This document shows, in pieces, positions 34,449 to 46,809 of a stretch of 64,000 bases of DNA. Position 1 is the stretch's first letter. The number at the start of each line of letters is the position of its first letter. The position numbers and the translations under genes are program-made. This DNA is from Ulota crispa (lineage: Eukaryota; Streptophyta; Bryopsida; Orthotrichales; Orthotrichaceae). Location of the stretch: contig OY987249.1 in the NCBI GenBank assembly GCA_963920765.1, positions 250,501 through 314,500 of the forward strand, in the 5' to 3' direction. The notes below the pieces were generated by a model that searched no databases, was not told the DNA's origin, and saw only the letters and a list, made by a program, of their open reading frames with translations.

Positions 34449-35370
34449 CCCCTAAAAGGACCATTGTCTATTCAAGGGATAAATGAGATTTTGGGCATGT
34501 ACCTATGGTCTCAATTTTTATCTTGATTTTTTGAAACTTTTTTTGAAGATAGGAAAAACACATTAGCTTTTGGGGAATATAATTTTTATTCCAATAGATG
34601 CTAGGGAGCAAAAGTTATGCCCATACAAGCAAGAAAATATGGAGATCGGGCAGCAAATAAAATTTTACAAAAACTTGATTTTTTAAATTTTTTTTTTCAT
34701 CTCATAGGTTATAGGTTTGTCTACATTTGAAGCTTTGATTCATTCCATTTGGACTAGTTATGAGAAAGTTATGGACAATCTTGTTTTTTGGGCACCTCAA
34801 GCATCCTATTGAAAATTTAACTTATAAACTTCATTTTGAATGCAAATTTAACTTTTTTGCAACAAAAAACTATTGGAAAGGGTGAAGATTGCCTTCTAGA
34901 ACAATCTCACCATTGGGATTATTGTGTTTCAATTCCATTGCAAGGTTATCAAAAATGTAAGTTTTTGTTCAAACTTAGACCTTCTTCTATTTAATGTTTT
35001 TGAAGCATTAAAATTAAGTATTTTTTGTTTTGGTTTTTTGCCAAAAATTCTCAACTCATTTCTCCACCATAAAAAAATAAACCTCACAACTCCATGGTGC
35101 AAAAATTTTATGTTAAGAAAGTTCAAAGTCAAATAATCTAATCATGCAAGGTGCAAAAAAGCTTGTGTTTTACACTTTAAACGCAAATATCTTGCAATTT
35201 GTGTGGTCAAAAAATTTAAGTTTTGAATAACACATTTTTATACAAGTCTAGTACAAGATCCTATGGTCCAATATGCAAAAAGACCAATTTTCAAACTTTT
35301 TTTCTCTCTACCATAGAAGTGGCAGTTTTGAGTATCTTTTGACAAAATAAAGGCCATGATCCTTTAGGGG
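34449..35370 (+). mobile_element. TTAA-type MITE, B2 subfamily
   Basis: TTAA at 34445-34448 and 35371-35374. Ends CCCCTAAAAGGACC and GATCCTTTAGGGG. 922 bp, same subfamily as 15041-15963 and the inverted copy at 27819-28741. Confidence 0.92.
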
Positions 35371-35374
35371 TTAA

Positions 35375-36425
35375 TGTGGTGTAATGCTAAATCCTTTGAA
35401 ATACTAGCCCCTTGTGAAACCTTGGAGTAGAGGGTTCTCAAATGTAACGGTGTAATAATGCATTGTAATACACATACATCTCTAAGCTAAGAATCCCAAG
35501 TTATTTTTTAACCACAAAATTAAAATATGGTTATCTCAGATTGCGATGAGTATGTAAGAAATAAAATAGACTTAAACCATAGTGTTACAAACAAAAAAGG
35601 CCATGTATTCATATATTTCTGTTTGACTAGATAAATGTTCACATCTACATAATGTGATATCAAAATTTTCTACTTGTAAAACATTTTACAAATGTATTGT
35701 TTTCATTTATGCCAAGATTCTTTTGATTTGTTTCTTTTCATTTTCATATACTAAAAAATGAGGAGTTGTATTTTGTTCAACTTTCAAGAAAAACAATTAA
35801 GTAGAAAGGAAAAGAAATATCAAAATCTTATTAAACTAAAAGCACCAACACATTTATATGCTCTACTAGTATGAAAGAAATACGTATCAAGGTTCTTTTC
35901 ACAAATATGCATGTACAAAATTCAATTTTCAATGATTTGTTAGGAATAAATATGCATCTCATATATTTTCATATTCTCAAGTGGTAAAAAAAATGTGTTT
36001 GAAGTGTTTTGACTGTTCAAAATGAACGCATCACCAAAAAGACAAGAAGAAATCTTACTCTATCAATATAGATTGTCTTACATCTTGTAATCTTTGTGGC
36101 GTTGTTGTTGTACTTTTCATGGTATATTCATTCTGTTGATCCCTATCTGCTTTACCTTTGTTGTGTGTTATTGTTTTGGATTTTTCACATTTATATTAAA
36201 AACAAGGATATCCATCATTTGATTTTAAATATTGAATATGTAAAAGCAAATATCCATTTTTGTTTTGTAATGTTGTCTACATTTTTTATGGTTTTTGACT
36301 TACCTCATGGAACAAATAGATACATTATGCATTCAAAAACACTACCACACAAAAATAAATACATAATTGACCTCTTATGTAAGTAAGTACAAAATAAATA
36401 CATAACACAAGAATCAAGAATGCCT
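35375..36425. other. AT-rich spacer
   Basis: No recognised feature. The 96-codon frame at 36096-36386 is hydrophobic and AT-rich without a known domain. Confidence 0.5.
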
Positions 36426-36428
36426 TAA

Positions 36429-36725
36429 TTCATCTCCACCTTTACACACTAAGCATTTGACACTTGTCATAGTTGGATGATAAGTGCTCTAGGCCCTTCA
36501 AACTACTCTCATGGCACTTAATCCTAATGTGTCAAGCACTTGTCTTTCAAAGCACTATTCATCTTAAGTTTAGTGAGCTTTATCTTATATTTCATTCATT
36601 GATCAATTGAATATTTATGGGACGCATTTGGTGAGCACGAATAGAGAACAAGAATTTAAAGACCTCTCATTAATAGATGTAAATTTTTAACACGTCGAAT
36701 TTGGTGAATAAGAGTGGAGATGCCC
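36429..36725. mobile_element. Harbinger-like MITE (D family), uninterrupted
   Basis: Ends TTCATCTCCACC and GTGGAGATGCCC with TAA at 36426-36428 and 36726-36728. Interior (for example cactattcatcttaagttta then gtgagctttatctta) matches the right part of the D element at 6830-8907. About 297 bp, close to the 316 bp inferred for the interrupted copy. Confidence 0.7.
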
Positions 36726-36728
36726 TAA

Positions 36729-37282
36729 TTCATTGTTATGAACAATTAAGGTAGGGAGGGTGGCAACCATCACGACCCTAAAGAGTAAGGAGGGAACCAA
36801 GAGTACAGCACGCCCGCCTTACGGTCTCCGGTGTGAAGTCGTCGTGCCACGTCATCACGTGGTGACACATTCACACAAGGAAACAGAAAACGTGTGCTTG
36901 GGGCAGGGAAAGGCTGTTGTGGCTGTTATTCGGGGCGGGAGGGGGCTCACTTGTGGGCGATGGGTGCTGCTGGGCCTCCTTGCGCCGTCCATCGCCTCCG
37001 TCGCCAAAGCAGCAAAGCAACGAACTCCACGGTCCTGTGGCCTCCCAGCCAGCTTCAAATGCCGGCGGTAGCCACGTAGAGCGCTTTTTCCAACACGGCG
37101 ATGTATCTTGCACGACACCAGTCTCCAGTGCATTGGATAAGTGGACTTCACACGCCGTTGTAAGTTTTTTTGCGAGGCTGTAGGTTTCGTTGGAGGCTTG
37201 GAATTGTGGCGCTGAAAACGGTGCTGTGATCCTGCGGAGCCACAGATAGGGATTTCGAAGAAATTTTGACGAATTCAATCAG
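36729..37282 (+). promoter_or_regulatory. Promoter and 5' UTR region of the zinc-finger gene
   Basis: GC-rich from about 36830 on, giving many overlapping chance frames on both strands (36760-37278). No known protein is recognised in any of them; they most likely reflect promoter/leader composition. Confidence 0.45.
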
Positions 37283-38355
37283 ATGAATAGCGTTGCCGCA
37301 AATTCTCGTGTGTTGGAATCAGGGCAAGTGTTGGCACTTGGTCGAGCGGGGAGGGCGCCTCTGAAGCAATTATCAACTAGGATTAGATGGAGAGATTCAA
37401 CGAAGCCGTCGTGTCGAATAATGGCGGCCGCTTTGGATCCCGCCTTCCCGAATCAGCAGCAGCCGGATTTTTCTGATTTTCAGTGGCCGTCGACGTCACG
37501 CGTTGGACGGGGGCAGAGCGAAATAGAGCGAGAAGTGAAAGCTGGTGCCAAAGAGAAGTGGTCTAAACACAGTGAAAGTGCGCTCAGCGGTGATACGCCT
37601 TTGCCTCTGCCCATGGCCTTTCCGGGCACCGAGCCTGCCAGTCAGAAACAGATCGACGCCATGCTGAATTGTGATCCCGAATTAGAGGTTCGGTTTTTTT
37701 CTGTTTCTGCTGCTTCAATCTCAATCCTGTCTTCACGGGCACATCAACTGTGCTGTTCATCCCCCGCGAGTAATCACGCTTTTCTTCCGTTTCAAGAATT
37801 TAGGTCTTGAGCTGGCGCAATTTGACTGCGTTCCTACCTGTGTTGCAATTGCAGAATTGTAGGGACCCCGTGTACCAATGGACGGCAAAGTGTTCACGAT
37901 GTCAAGGCACTGGTGAGGTGAGCTTTTACCGGAAACGAGGCAACGAAGTCATCTCCACGTGCATTGCTTGTACAGGCATAGGTACGTAAGTCCTACACCA
38001 TTCACCTCTCTCTCTCTATCTGCTTTCAAGTACGCTGCCTGTGGCATAGTAACTTGCTACCCAATTCAATATCAATGAGACGTAATCTGTTCGTTTGTAG
38101 AACCAAAGGGTTCGTGTTTGCCAAAGTCCTAAAACCCTGTCACTGCGGTTTACAAAATCCTATTGAGAGGCACTCTGTTAGAATTTCTTGTAGGACTTCC
38201 TTTGAAAGAGCGCAAATTGAATTTGTTTCTTTTAAATGAGTGAGAAAGGAAAGGGAGCAGTACCTGAGCAGTAGTCGGGCGATGGTTTTGCAGGTTTCGT
38301 GCAGAGGATTACTTTCAATCCAGCCAAAGTTGATGATTCTGATTTGACCAAATAA
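37283..38355 (+). CDS. DnaJ-type cysteine-rich zinc-finger protein
   Basis: Three exons, 37283-37687, 37855-37981 and 38294-38355, give a 197-residue protein. The second exon holds two CxxCxGxG-type motifs, CSRCQGTG and CIACTGIG, which is half of the four-repeat DnaJ zinc finger. It is preceded by [12 protein letters not shown], a phrase I recall from small plant proteins of the DnaJ cysteine-rich superfamily. The third exon ends the protein with [20 protein letters not shown]. There is no J domain. The first about 45 residues are basic and Ser/Arg-containing, so a plastid transit peptide is possible. Such proteins often aid assembly or redox handling in plastids, but the role here is not known. 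Exon 1 ends at donor gag|gttcgg, which is weak; acceptors gcag at 37854 and 38293 are good. The start codon is the first in frame. Confidence 0.82.
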
Positions 38356-38998
38356 GTTCTCGATTCTCTTGAGATAGGACTCAATCTTATGACCATGATT
38401 CATTATTTTTTCGAAGCTTTCCCTGCGATTACACGTACGGGTGAGTGGTGACACAATTGAATCAGCAGCGACACCATTACGTGTGGCTTGGATTTTATGT
38501 GAGGAGACAAACACGGTAATTACAGACCTATGGAGGAGCTAAAGTTGCTCCAGTAAGAGTCTCTGAGCTGTGATTTGTACTGATTAGAGTGAGTGTAAAC
38601 AACGACTGTGCCTTGCTTGTTGTGAGCGAAAGCTCATCGAGAAAAACCGAAGTTCGAGAGATTCTCCAAGATTCATTCAAGGAATTTATTTGTTAGCGGA
38701 TGCAGCAAGCTTCACTTTCGTTTACTTCATGCCTCAATGGAGCGGCACAGGCTGCTCCTGGGCATAAATATCTGATTTTAGTACATTTTGAAAGACGATT
38801 ATGCTATGGAGCACAAAACTACACCAGTAGCAGTAATATCTTGTAGCACCTGTGTTGCTTTATGTTCCTTAGTCAGATAGCTATTACTGCGTTACAGATT
38901 TAGTGTAGACATATATTGTCCAGGAAGAAGTGACACTTGATAGAACTTCTGAACATGCTCACGCGAAGCTATGGTGTTTACCCAATTACAAGGTTTCA
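38356..38998. other. Intergenic region between two convergent genes
   Basis: Holds the 3' UTRs of the zinc-finger gene (+) and ZIP4 (-). No coding sequence is recognised; the minus frame 38140-38514 is antisense to the zinc-finger gene. Confidence 0.6.
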
Positions 38999-41900
38999 TC
39001 ATGACAAAATTACTTCTGGATTGCGTGATGAAGCTTTTAGCCGTAGGAGATCGGTTAAGTTTTCCATCATTGAAGGCCTGTGAGTTTCCATGGCAGGCAC
39101 GTGCTTAAGTATCTCTAGGGCAACTCCCATCCACAGTTCAGCAGTGTCATATTTCTGCAATTTCAGGTATAGTGCACCTCTGTTCCAGGCCGTGGAAACC
39201 AGCCACTGGGCTTCGTCTTGTGGATACACCTGATCGCCCAACCCAGAGAAAACCTGTTGTGCTTGCTTGTAGAGGTCTAGTACCTGGCAAAAGTTCATTC
39301 ACTTCATGAGATAAACAACCAGGCAATAGCAGAGCTAACTGAAGCAAAGTTAGCGACATGAATGTTACGGTCGAGTTCATTGCATGCTTAGGTTCTACAG
39401 AGTTTGGAAGATTCACTAAAAGAAGAATAGAGGACAAAGACTTCGGGCTCGCCTCTGGGCCATCTTTGCAGCGGCTGTTTGCCAGGTTGATCATCTTTCT
39501 GATGACCGCAGCAACCATTTTGTAATCGGCGTTCGGAGTACTGAGAGTTAGGGTTAGGCACATGCGGAATGAGACTGTTGCAACTTCCATACCGAGTTGT
39601 TTACTTTCCGAGGCCTCCAGGCCCATTTTGAAATAGTGTTCAGCTGTAAACCCGGGCATGCTGCTGCACCGTTTCAGTATTTTGAGCTGTTCTACATAAT
39701 CTTTCGCTTTTCCTTTGAGTTCAAATAGTAGCATGTTCAGGTGGATATCGTAGCTTTCGTCAACCGTGATCCCGGGGTCTGGCATAGCCTCAAGTGCCCT
39801 GTGCACCTGCAGAAAACGGAAAATGCGTGATTGTTCTAATCACGTAGACCAAGAATCAAGAAGAGAGAACCAGGGTGAATGATAGAGCATACCAGCTGAC
39901 ATTTATCCAAGTAGGTCGTTGCGATGTGGATCACCTCGTTCTCGTTCTCGTTCACATCTTCTGTTGCCAGTAAAGCCGACACGGAAAGCAGCAAGGCTGT
40001 TTGGACGAACTGAAGACTGCCGGGAGACGGGGGCAGCGCAGAATAGAAATTTGAGGATATCGCGTAAAACTCGAAACACGACTTCCAGTTTTCTTCTTTG
40101 CCACATTCCATGGCCTGATTCCAAGCTGCTCCTGCAAACCACTTCGCCTCTCGTTCTCCATTGCTTCCGGCACCAAAGAATTTCTCACACCCTACCTCCT
40201 GCAGACGCTTTTGAGCGCACTTGAAATACTTTAATATGTCACTGCGATTGTTTCTTCCTTGAACAAGTAGTAAAATTAGATTTCTGAGAACGACAACTTC
40301 TCCTGTGGCCGGCATTCGTTCAGAGTTGTACAAGGTTAACATGCTGCCAAGTGCAGCAACTGCAACTGTGACCACTTTGCAAGCAATGGCCTCGTGGCAT
40401 GCAAGATTTAAGAAGTCCGGCTCGAAGTCGGGACATTTCAACATCCTCTCGACTTGCTTGCATGCCTCTGCTTCATCTCTTGCTTGCAATACTAGCTTGA
40501 ACTGCATCAACAAATATCTAGATTAGCAACCTTAACTAGTGGTTAATTGACGGAGAAATTTAATGCAAGGTAGTTCATCACCAATATTCAAGATCTTTAA
40601 TTTTAATTTTTTTTCTAAATGATGTAAAGGACAAGGGTTTAGTACCTTGAGAAATATGCTTGCAATGCTTGGATCGATCTGTACGGCAATGTGCAGATCG
40701 TCATTAAAAATCAAAAGGCTTATCAAAAAAGATTTCTCAAGGTTTTCTTGAAGTAGACTACAATACTACAACTGGAAGTGTGCGGCTTGCTAACAACGCA
40801 AGGTAAGTTTTCTCAACTCAATGAAGCCCGTAACCGTCAATAATAAACCGGTGACGATTTACGAATCGGAAAGCTCTGGGATCACCACACACAAATGATT
40901 GGCCTGCTTCCATTAGATTCTCTACCTTCTCCGCTCTATCAATGACCTCCGCAGCTCGTTCGAATTGGGAGAGAGCCATATGGCAAAGACAAAGAACACG
41001 AAGGGACTTGGCCTCGAGCATGCATCCTTTGTCGTCTTGCAATATATACAGCATAGAAGCTTCGAAGAGTTGAATGCTTCGCTTGTATAATTTTGCTTGA
41101 AAATGTTCGGAGCCACTGCCAGTACTTGCATCAATGAGACTTCGAGTTGTCAAGCTGTAAAACGTAGTAAACAGAACTACTTGGCACTTGTGACAAATCA
41201 TAAATGCAAAACATGGCTATAATGCCGGTATTTTGCAGCATAAGTAGACAAATTGTTTTGCGTAATGGTGTACAAATTTTCTGTCCACTAATTTGTACCT
41301 ATTATCTGAGAGGACACCTTCAGCAGCTGCGAAGGAAAGAAAATTACTGATCAAAGGATTATGAACAAGAAGTAAGAAGTTACCTCGTCCAGAGGAGCGT
41401 GTGAACAAATTGTTGCTGTTGTGGTGCACTGTGCTTTCGTCTGTCCTCCAAAACTAGGACTTCGTTTTCTGCCATTAGAGCTGTAAGAATCCTCTCGTCA
41501 CAGGCTATTTTCAAAGCCAGTTCAACGCGTTTGATGCAACTCAGATCATCAGACGGCTCCAGCCGTAATAACTTCTCCAGAACTTTGGCAGCGAGCTGCT
41601 CTTTGTCTGGACCGACATGCTCCAGCAGAACGAAAAATGCCTTCTCAACAGCATCAATTTTTCCAGATTCTTGAATGACTATCTCAAGTGCCGAGACATA
41701 AACATCAACATGTTCCCCAGCGTGACCGACAAGGGTGAAAAGCTCACGCTCAACCTCATCATGCCGTTCCAATTTTGCTAAAGCTCTAAGTGCAAAATAC
41801 GATGTACTTGAAAGATCTGTTATGAGTCTTAGCGCGTCCACGCACCGCAGTGCACTCTCATAATTTTCATTCTGTAATTGACCAGCTGTCAAATTACGCA

Positions 41901-42714
41901 GGATCCGTTGCTTTAGCCTCTCCAGGTTAGTCTTATCGTCCTCATTGGGCTGAGGAATGCTAAGAGCCTCAGAGCAGATATCTAAACCGGTTTCCATGTA
42001 CCGAACAGAATCAGCCTGGGAATCAGTGTCATCCTTCGTCAGAAGAGACTTCCCGAAGTGCAAATACTGCTCTGCCAAATCTGCATGGCGGTTTACAGGA
42101 ATACTGGAAAGAAGACCTCGAGCTTTTCCCAACAGACTACATGCAAGTGTTTCGCCACCGAGCTCCCAAGCCGTTCGAGCTCGAGCTATAAACAAGTCAA
42201 AGAAAAAATCAAGCTGTTCTCTGGTAGCTAAAGATTGGGAAGTCCAACCGTCTTGCTTGAAGCAAAGCTCAAATGCCTTCTCGAAACACGCCGAGGCTTT
42301 CAGATATTTTCTAAGTTTGTGCCATGCGCAACCAGTTTTGAAAAAGAATGTCGCTATCCTTACAAACCTGGAGCGCGCGTTTCCAATGGCGCCAGCTATG
42401 GCCAAAAGATCGCTCGCAATCTGACGAAGCTCTGCGTGGTCCTCGTTAAGTTCTTGATCGCCCTCCAGGTTGTTCACTATATCCACGCTGGTGTTCCATA
42501 ACCGGTAGCTCAGCCGCCACGCATGAATCCGCTGTTCTTCGGAAAACTCAGCTTCAGCAATACTCTCGAGACAGTTACGAAGATGCTGCACATTTTCAGG
42601 ACTGAGCGACGTCGGAGACGCCTCTTCTATTTCGTGCACAAGCTCCTCAATTCGTTGAAGAGACTCGACCTTTGGAGTTTCCATGTCCTCATTCGGCAAC
42701 TCGTGGATTTTCAT
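38999..42714 (-). CDS. ZIP4: ZIP4/SPO22 meiotic TPR protein
   Basis: Six predicted exons: 42714-41384, 41115-40926, 40678-40646, 40501-39893, 39806-about 39417 and 39283-38999. Together they encode about 945 residues, close to the known plant length (about 936 in Arabidopsis). ZIP4 is a TPR-repeat member of the ZMM group, acting on meiotic chromosomes to promote class I crossovers and synapsis. Seen here: the N-terminal IHAWRLSYRLWNTSVDIVNN, then SACFEKAFELC, LLWTS joined to GSEHFQAK, the DRAEK/IDPSIASIFLK/FKLVLQ joins, NWKSCFEFYAIS and the C-terminal QWLVSTAWNRGALYLKLQKY. The third exon is only 33 bp and fits exactly between its neighbours. The acceptor of exon 2 and donor of exon 5 are chosen by family alignment and are less sure (alternative donor at about 39402). 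No internal stop or frameshift. Upstream is a GAGT-type microsatellite in the leader (about 42790-42812). Confidence 0.94.
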
Positions 42715-44283
42715 CGCGTCAACTCACCGAAAACAACTTGAAAATTGAGCAAAGGAATTAAGAATTAAAGATTTACTCAGAGCAGGCACACCTCACACTC
42801 ACTCACTCACTCTGCCAACTGAGTCGAATGAAGCATTCTGACATGAAGGTGCAGATGCCTTCGAGAAACCGGCACAGGCCACAGGGTGAAGAGCCATGGG
42901 CGCGAGACTCAGTTCCTCGGACTGAACCCTCCGCGTCGATTGCTGTCCAATTATTTCAAAATTCAAAACTCTTCACTCCTTGTCCACTCAAGAAGAGTAA
43001 AGTGGAGCACTGGTTTGGAGTTCTCCTTCAAAAACTCTATGCTGAGTCGACTTTTATTTTTATTCCCTATACTCATCAGCGGGTTTCTTTTTGGCGCAAA
43101 ACAGCCAAAAAGAACCAGGCTCTTTGGTCTGTCGATTGGGCCCTTGATAAAAATTGGTGATTTTTTTTACATGAAGTCAAATTGTCTCCTTCCATGACAA
43201 ATTACTCGTCATGTGGCTTTGTTTGTCACTCTTATTTGTGTCAAACATATTAGTTGGTTTTGCATTAGTGCGTCGCGAGTGGCTTTGCCACTTTGCACTA
43301 GCGCATTGTTGCTTGTCGCTTTTTTTCTTTAATTGTCACTTTCATAATTGCGCTTCCCACCTAAGTTATGGACTTCTTTATGTTGATGCAATCTGTGCAA
43401 GTTGCCTCGTTACACTTGTGTGACTGCCAATTTTGTGGTTGTGCTAAACACGTGTTGCGTCAAGACTTACAACAATGGTGATTGGTGGCTGTACATAGTA
43501 AAACTTTGAAGTAGTTGATGAGAGGTTTATGAAGTTACAGTGTGCTAGTTTAGGGTTTCATTATGTGTTTAATTGCTCATTTTTTTTGCACAATTGCAAT
43601 ATTATGTAAAGAGATTGTCATGTTTGTCTTGGATCTTTGAAGTTATTGTTTTTTGTTAGGAACTTTGAATGCAAACCCCGCCACAAGTAACAAAAATACG
43701 TTGAAAATTGTAATAATATAGCCACTGGGGAGCAAAAATATGCTGAAAATTATATTATTGTAGGCATTGAAATTATACTTCTCATCAAGACATTTCGCCT
43801 ATACTTGTATTCAAAGATTTTATTTTGTCGCCAAAATACTGCGTACACTTTCCACTCGACGCCATACGTTTTCTCCTTGCAAATAAAAACAATTACGTAT
43901 TTGGCTTTGTATTTTTCAAACAAGGAGCCACAATGGCTGACCACCAAAAACAAACAAAAATGCCCTGATACTCATACTTGACTAGATCTTTTTTTAATGT
44001 TGAGTGTATATTATACAAAACTTAAATGCCTTTAAATTTATGCAACATTGTGATTACAAATTAGCATATATAAAATGTAACTTGTAGCTTGGTTTGGTGC
44101 TAGACACTATTTTTTTCAAAGTAGTGGAAATTGTTATTTTGATCCAACCAAATTGGGATGTTGAAGCATTATATATATAATGGTACAATTGTACACATCA
44201 GCCTAGGTACCAAGGATTTTTTGGTTTGCAAAAAATCCACTAAGACATTCACTCATATGCTCTTAAATTGTAGGGAGTACCAC
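42715..44283 (-). promoter_or_regulatory. ZIP4 upstream region and AT-rich spacer
   Basis: About 42715-43100 has gene-like composition and probably holds the ZIP4 leader and promoter, with a ctcactcactcact microsatellite. Plus-strand frames 42828-43160 and 42886-43197 have no recognised domain. From about 43200 the sequence is AT-rich with no feature seen. Confidence 0.45.
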
Positions 44284-44643
44284 CACTACAAGAAAAAGTA
44301 TCTACAATGACACATGTGTCACTAAAACATCCTTAAATAATACTAATCTTCACAAAATCACTATAATGAATTACCAAATGGATTACGGTAAATAGTGTAC
44401 CGCTAACCATTTGCTCTAACTACTTTAACATTAGAAGAAAAATTAGGATAAACAACTGCCACTAATTGCAATGACTAGGTCACCAAAATTGCCTCGCAAT
44501 TGCACAAACAATTGCACAACATTTGCACAACTACAATCTAGTCATGCAGTTGTTGTGTAGTTGTTTGTGCAGTTGCAAGGTAGTTCTAGTGACCTAGTAG
44601 TTGCAATTTGTGGCAGTTGTTTATCCTTGTTTTTCTTCTAGTG
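44284..44643. mobile_element. Small CACTA-like element with internal foldback
   Basis: The left end CACTACAAGAAAAA is the classic plant CACTA terminus and the right end TTTTTCTTCTAGTG resembles its complement. Inside, about 44430-44643 is an inverted repeat (gataaacaactgccac against gtggcagttgtttatcc). About 360 bp, no coding capacity. Target duplication is not clear. Confidence 0.62.
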
Positions 44644-45319
44644 TAAGATAACATAAATGGCCATTCCATCTATATTAACTCTAATTCTAAACAAAATTTA
44701 GCAAAAAATAGATTCAAAACTTTTGGTGCTGAATTCAAAACTCAACTAATACAAGCTCAAAAAGAAGTTGGTAGATGTTGATACTAGGAGATAGTAAAGG
44801 AGATCGGACATACTTGAATAGGGTGACTCCTATAAAAAAAAAAAAATTGTACTTGCCACCATTGATTACTATTAATTTTGCCATGCATTACTAAATTTGA
44901 TTTTTTAACATGATATTTTACCTTCCTAGAATTAGTTATGTTCTTTTATTTACAAAGGCACAAAGCATAGTTGAAATAATAATATTTTCTTTGATTCAAT
45001 TTTGTTTCAATGTATGACATTCAAGCAAAATTGATTTATTTCTAATTTTGTTGTAACTCAATTTCTTGTGTAGAGTTTCACCTTACCTTAATATTACCCT
45101 CAACTTCTAATGTTATTTTTGGCTATTGGAACACAATAATAGTGTGCACGTTTCTTTTAGGCTTGAGAGGCTTTACTTCACTCCTATTTCCAACCACGTC
45201 TCTTGCTCTGTATAACAATAGTATCTCCCAAAGCACAAGCAAAGGTTAGTAGCTTGGGTATTGCCAATGGACCCTATAACCAAAAATCATTCCTCTTCTA
45301 GTTCTACAATTCCTAATTT
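44644..45319. other. AT-rich spacer
   Basis: No recognised feature; a run of 13 adenines lies near 44837. Confidence 0.5.
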
Positions 45320-45786
45320 ACAGGTTTTGGTTTTAGGGTTTCCTATTGAGACTTGGGGGGTTTGGGGTTTTGTACTAAGACTTGGAAGGGTTTTAGGGTT
45401 TCCTACTAAAACTTGGGGGAATGTTTAGTATTTTGCATTAACCTCCATAATTGCTAATTCCTAGGTTTTAAGATTTTTTGCTAAGACCTAGAAGGTGCTC
45501 TATAGTTTTTTTGGATTGAATGCCTAGAAAGGTAATTTAAGATCATTTTTGGATTCAGTGCCTAAAAGGGCAATGTAAGATTTGTTGTTGATTTGTTATA
45601 GGACTAGGTGCCTAGAAAGGCATTTTAAGATTTCCCTAGGGGAGGTGCTGTTTAGTTTAGTTTTGGGTAGTTTTGTTGGATTGAGTTGTTGTTTCCATGA
45701 GGAAGATGCTGTTTAGTTTAGTAGTTTAGTTTTGGGTAGTTTCTTTAGATTGAGGTGCTGTTTAGTTTAGTTTTGGTTTTTTTGGA
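45320..45786. repeat. Mosaic of three short degenerate tandem repeats
   Basis: In order: units around tagggtttcctactaaaact (45335-45425), units around tgcctagaaaggcaatttaa (45515-45630), and units around gctgtttagtttagttttgg (45648-45780). Each is repeated two to four times with variation. Confidence 0.7.
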
Positions 45787-45790
45787 TTAA

Positions 45791-46657
45791 CCCCTAAAGG
45801 CACAAGCCCTTCTTTTTTGTGAAAGTCACTAAAAACTGCCAATTTTGGGGGAATGAGTAGAAAAGTAGGAAAAATGTTTTTTTGATAATCCAATTGTAGG
45901 GTCTTTCTCTAGATTATGGAAGGTACTTAAGGGAAAAATACTCAACTCATTCTAGATGTAGAGGAGTAAGATATTGACATCTGAAGTGAATTTTTTGTTT
46001 TTTTTTTCCTATTGCCCAAATATTTTAGAAGCCTTTGACTGTCAAGCCGCTCCTATATCAAAAAATTGCTCTACGCAAAGTTGAGGTTTAATTTTACCAT
46101 GTAGAAAACCAAGTTTAGTAAGTGTGGGAGACTTTCAAATGAATTGGAGGTGTGAATCATACTTCATAAAATCTTGTAATGTTATAAGGTCATGAAATCT
46201 GCATATACACTAGGCAAAATTGGAGGATTTATATAAAATTCAAAAATGTAAGTTACTTTGATCCATATGGCAAAAACCAAGGAATTTTAGTCTACTACAA
46301 CTTGGAAAAAATGAAAGTCAAAAAACAAATACACAAACCACTCAAAAAATTGAAGCATTAAATTTTACAAAGAGCAAAACAAATGGAGGTTTGGGAGTCC
46401 CCCCAATATGGGCACCTTCCACTCCACTCTCCTTTGCCCAAGTGTCCACACCTTGTGCTCACAAGGGCTGATCCATTTTGGAGTCAACACCCACTTACAA
46501 AGGAGAGGCCTTGTCCAAATTGCCCCTCCTTGCCCAGTTTAAAAAAATCTTGATAAATTCTTCTTCAAAAATTGGAATGAAGAAAAAAATTAGGCGCTAG
46601 CATAGATCTTGGGATTTCCCACCTTCAATAAAAGTTTCTTAAAATCACACAAACTAG
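45791..46657 (-). mobile_element. TTAA-type MITE, B family, inverted, right end lost
   Basis: TTAA at 45787-45790, then CCCCTAAAGGCACAAGCCC. The sequence follows the B family in reverse at both flanks but differs in a middle block (about 46150-46560). Family homology stops at about 46657 (cacacaaactagtttt) about 60 bp before the expected right end, replaced by coding-like sequence. Confidence 0.75.
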
Positions 46658-46809
46658 TTTTGCGAGCAAATAGGAAGAAGCCCAGTCAGAAGTTGCAAAA
46701 GGGGAAGTCAGCGCGTGGTGCCCATGCTCTAGCTAGTAGAAGACAACTTCCACGCAAGAGCGCGGCCAAGCCTGCGGATACTTCCTCAAAGAAGAAGAAG
46801 GGCAATTAG
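46658..46809 (+). pseudogene. Lys/Arg-rich coding-like fragment fused to a MITE
   Basis: Immediately after the broken B element the base composition and codon use turn gene-like. The frame reads RKKPSQKLQKGKSARG, then RRQLPRKSAAKPADTSSK, ending KKKKGN and a TAG. It looks like the basic C-terminal tail of a nuclear or nucleolar protein, but I cannot name the family. An AG (aaatag) just before GAAGAAG could be a splice acceptor. It may be a captured 3' exon, a gene relic, or the last exon of a gene whose other exons I did not find. Confidence 0.45.

Noticed and set aside
36760..37278. Several overlapping GC-rich frames on both strands
   Set aside because: No homology recognised; typical of a GC-rich promoter and leader before the zinc-finger gene.
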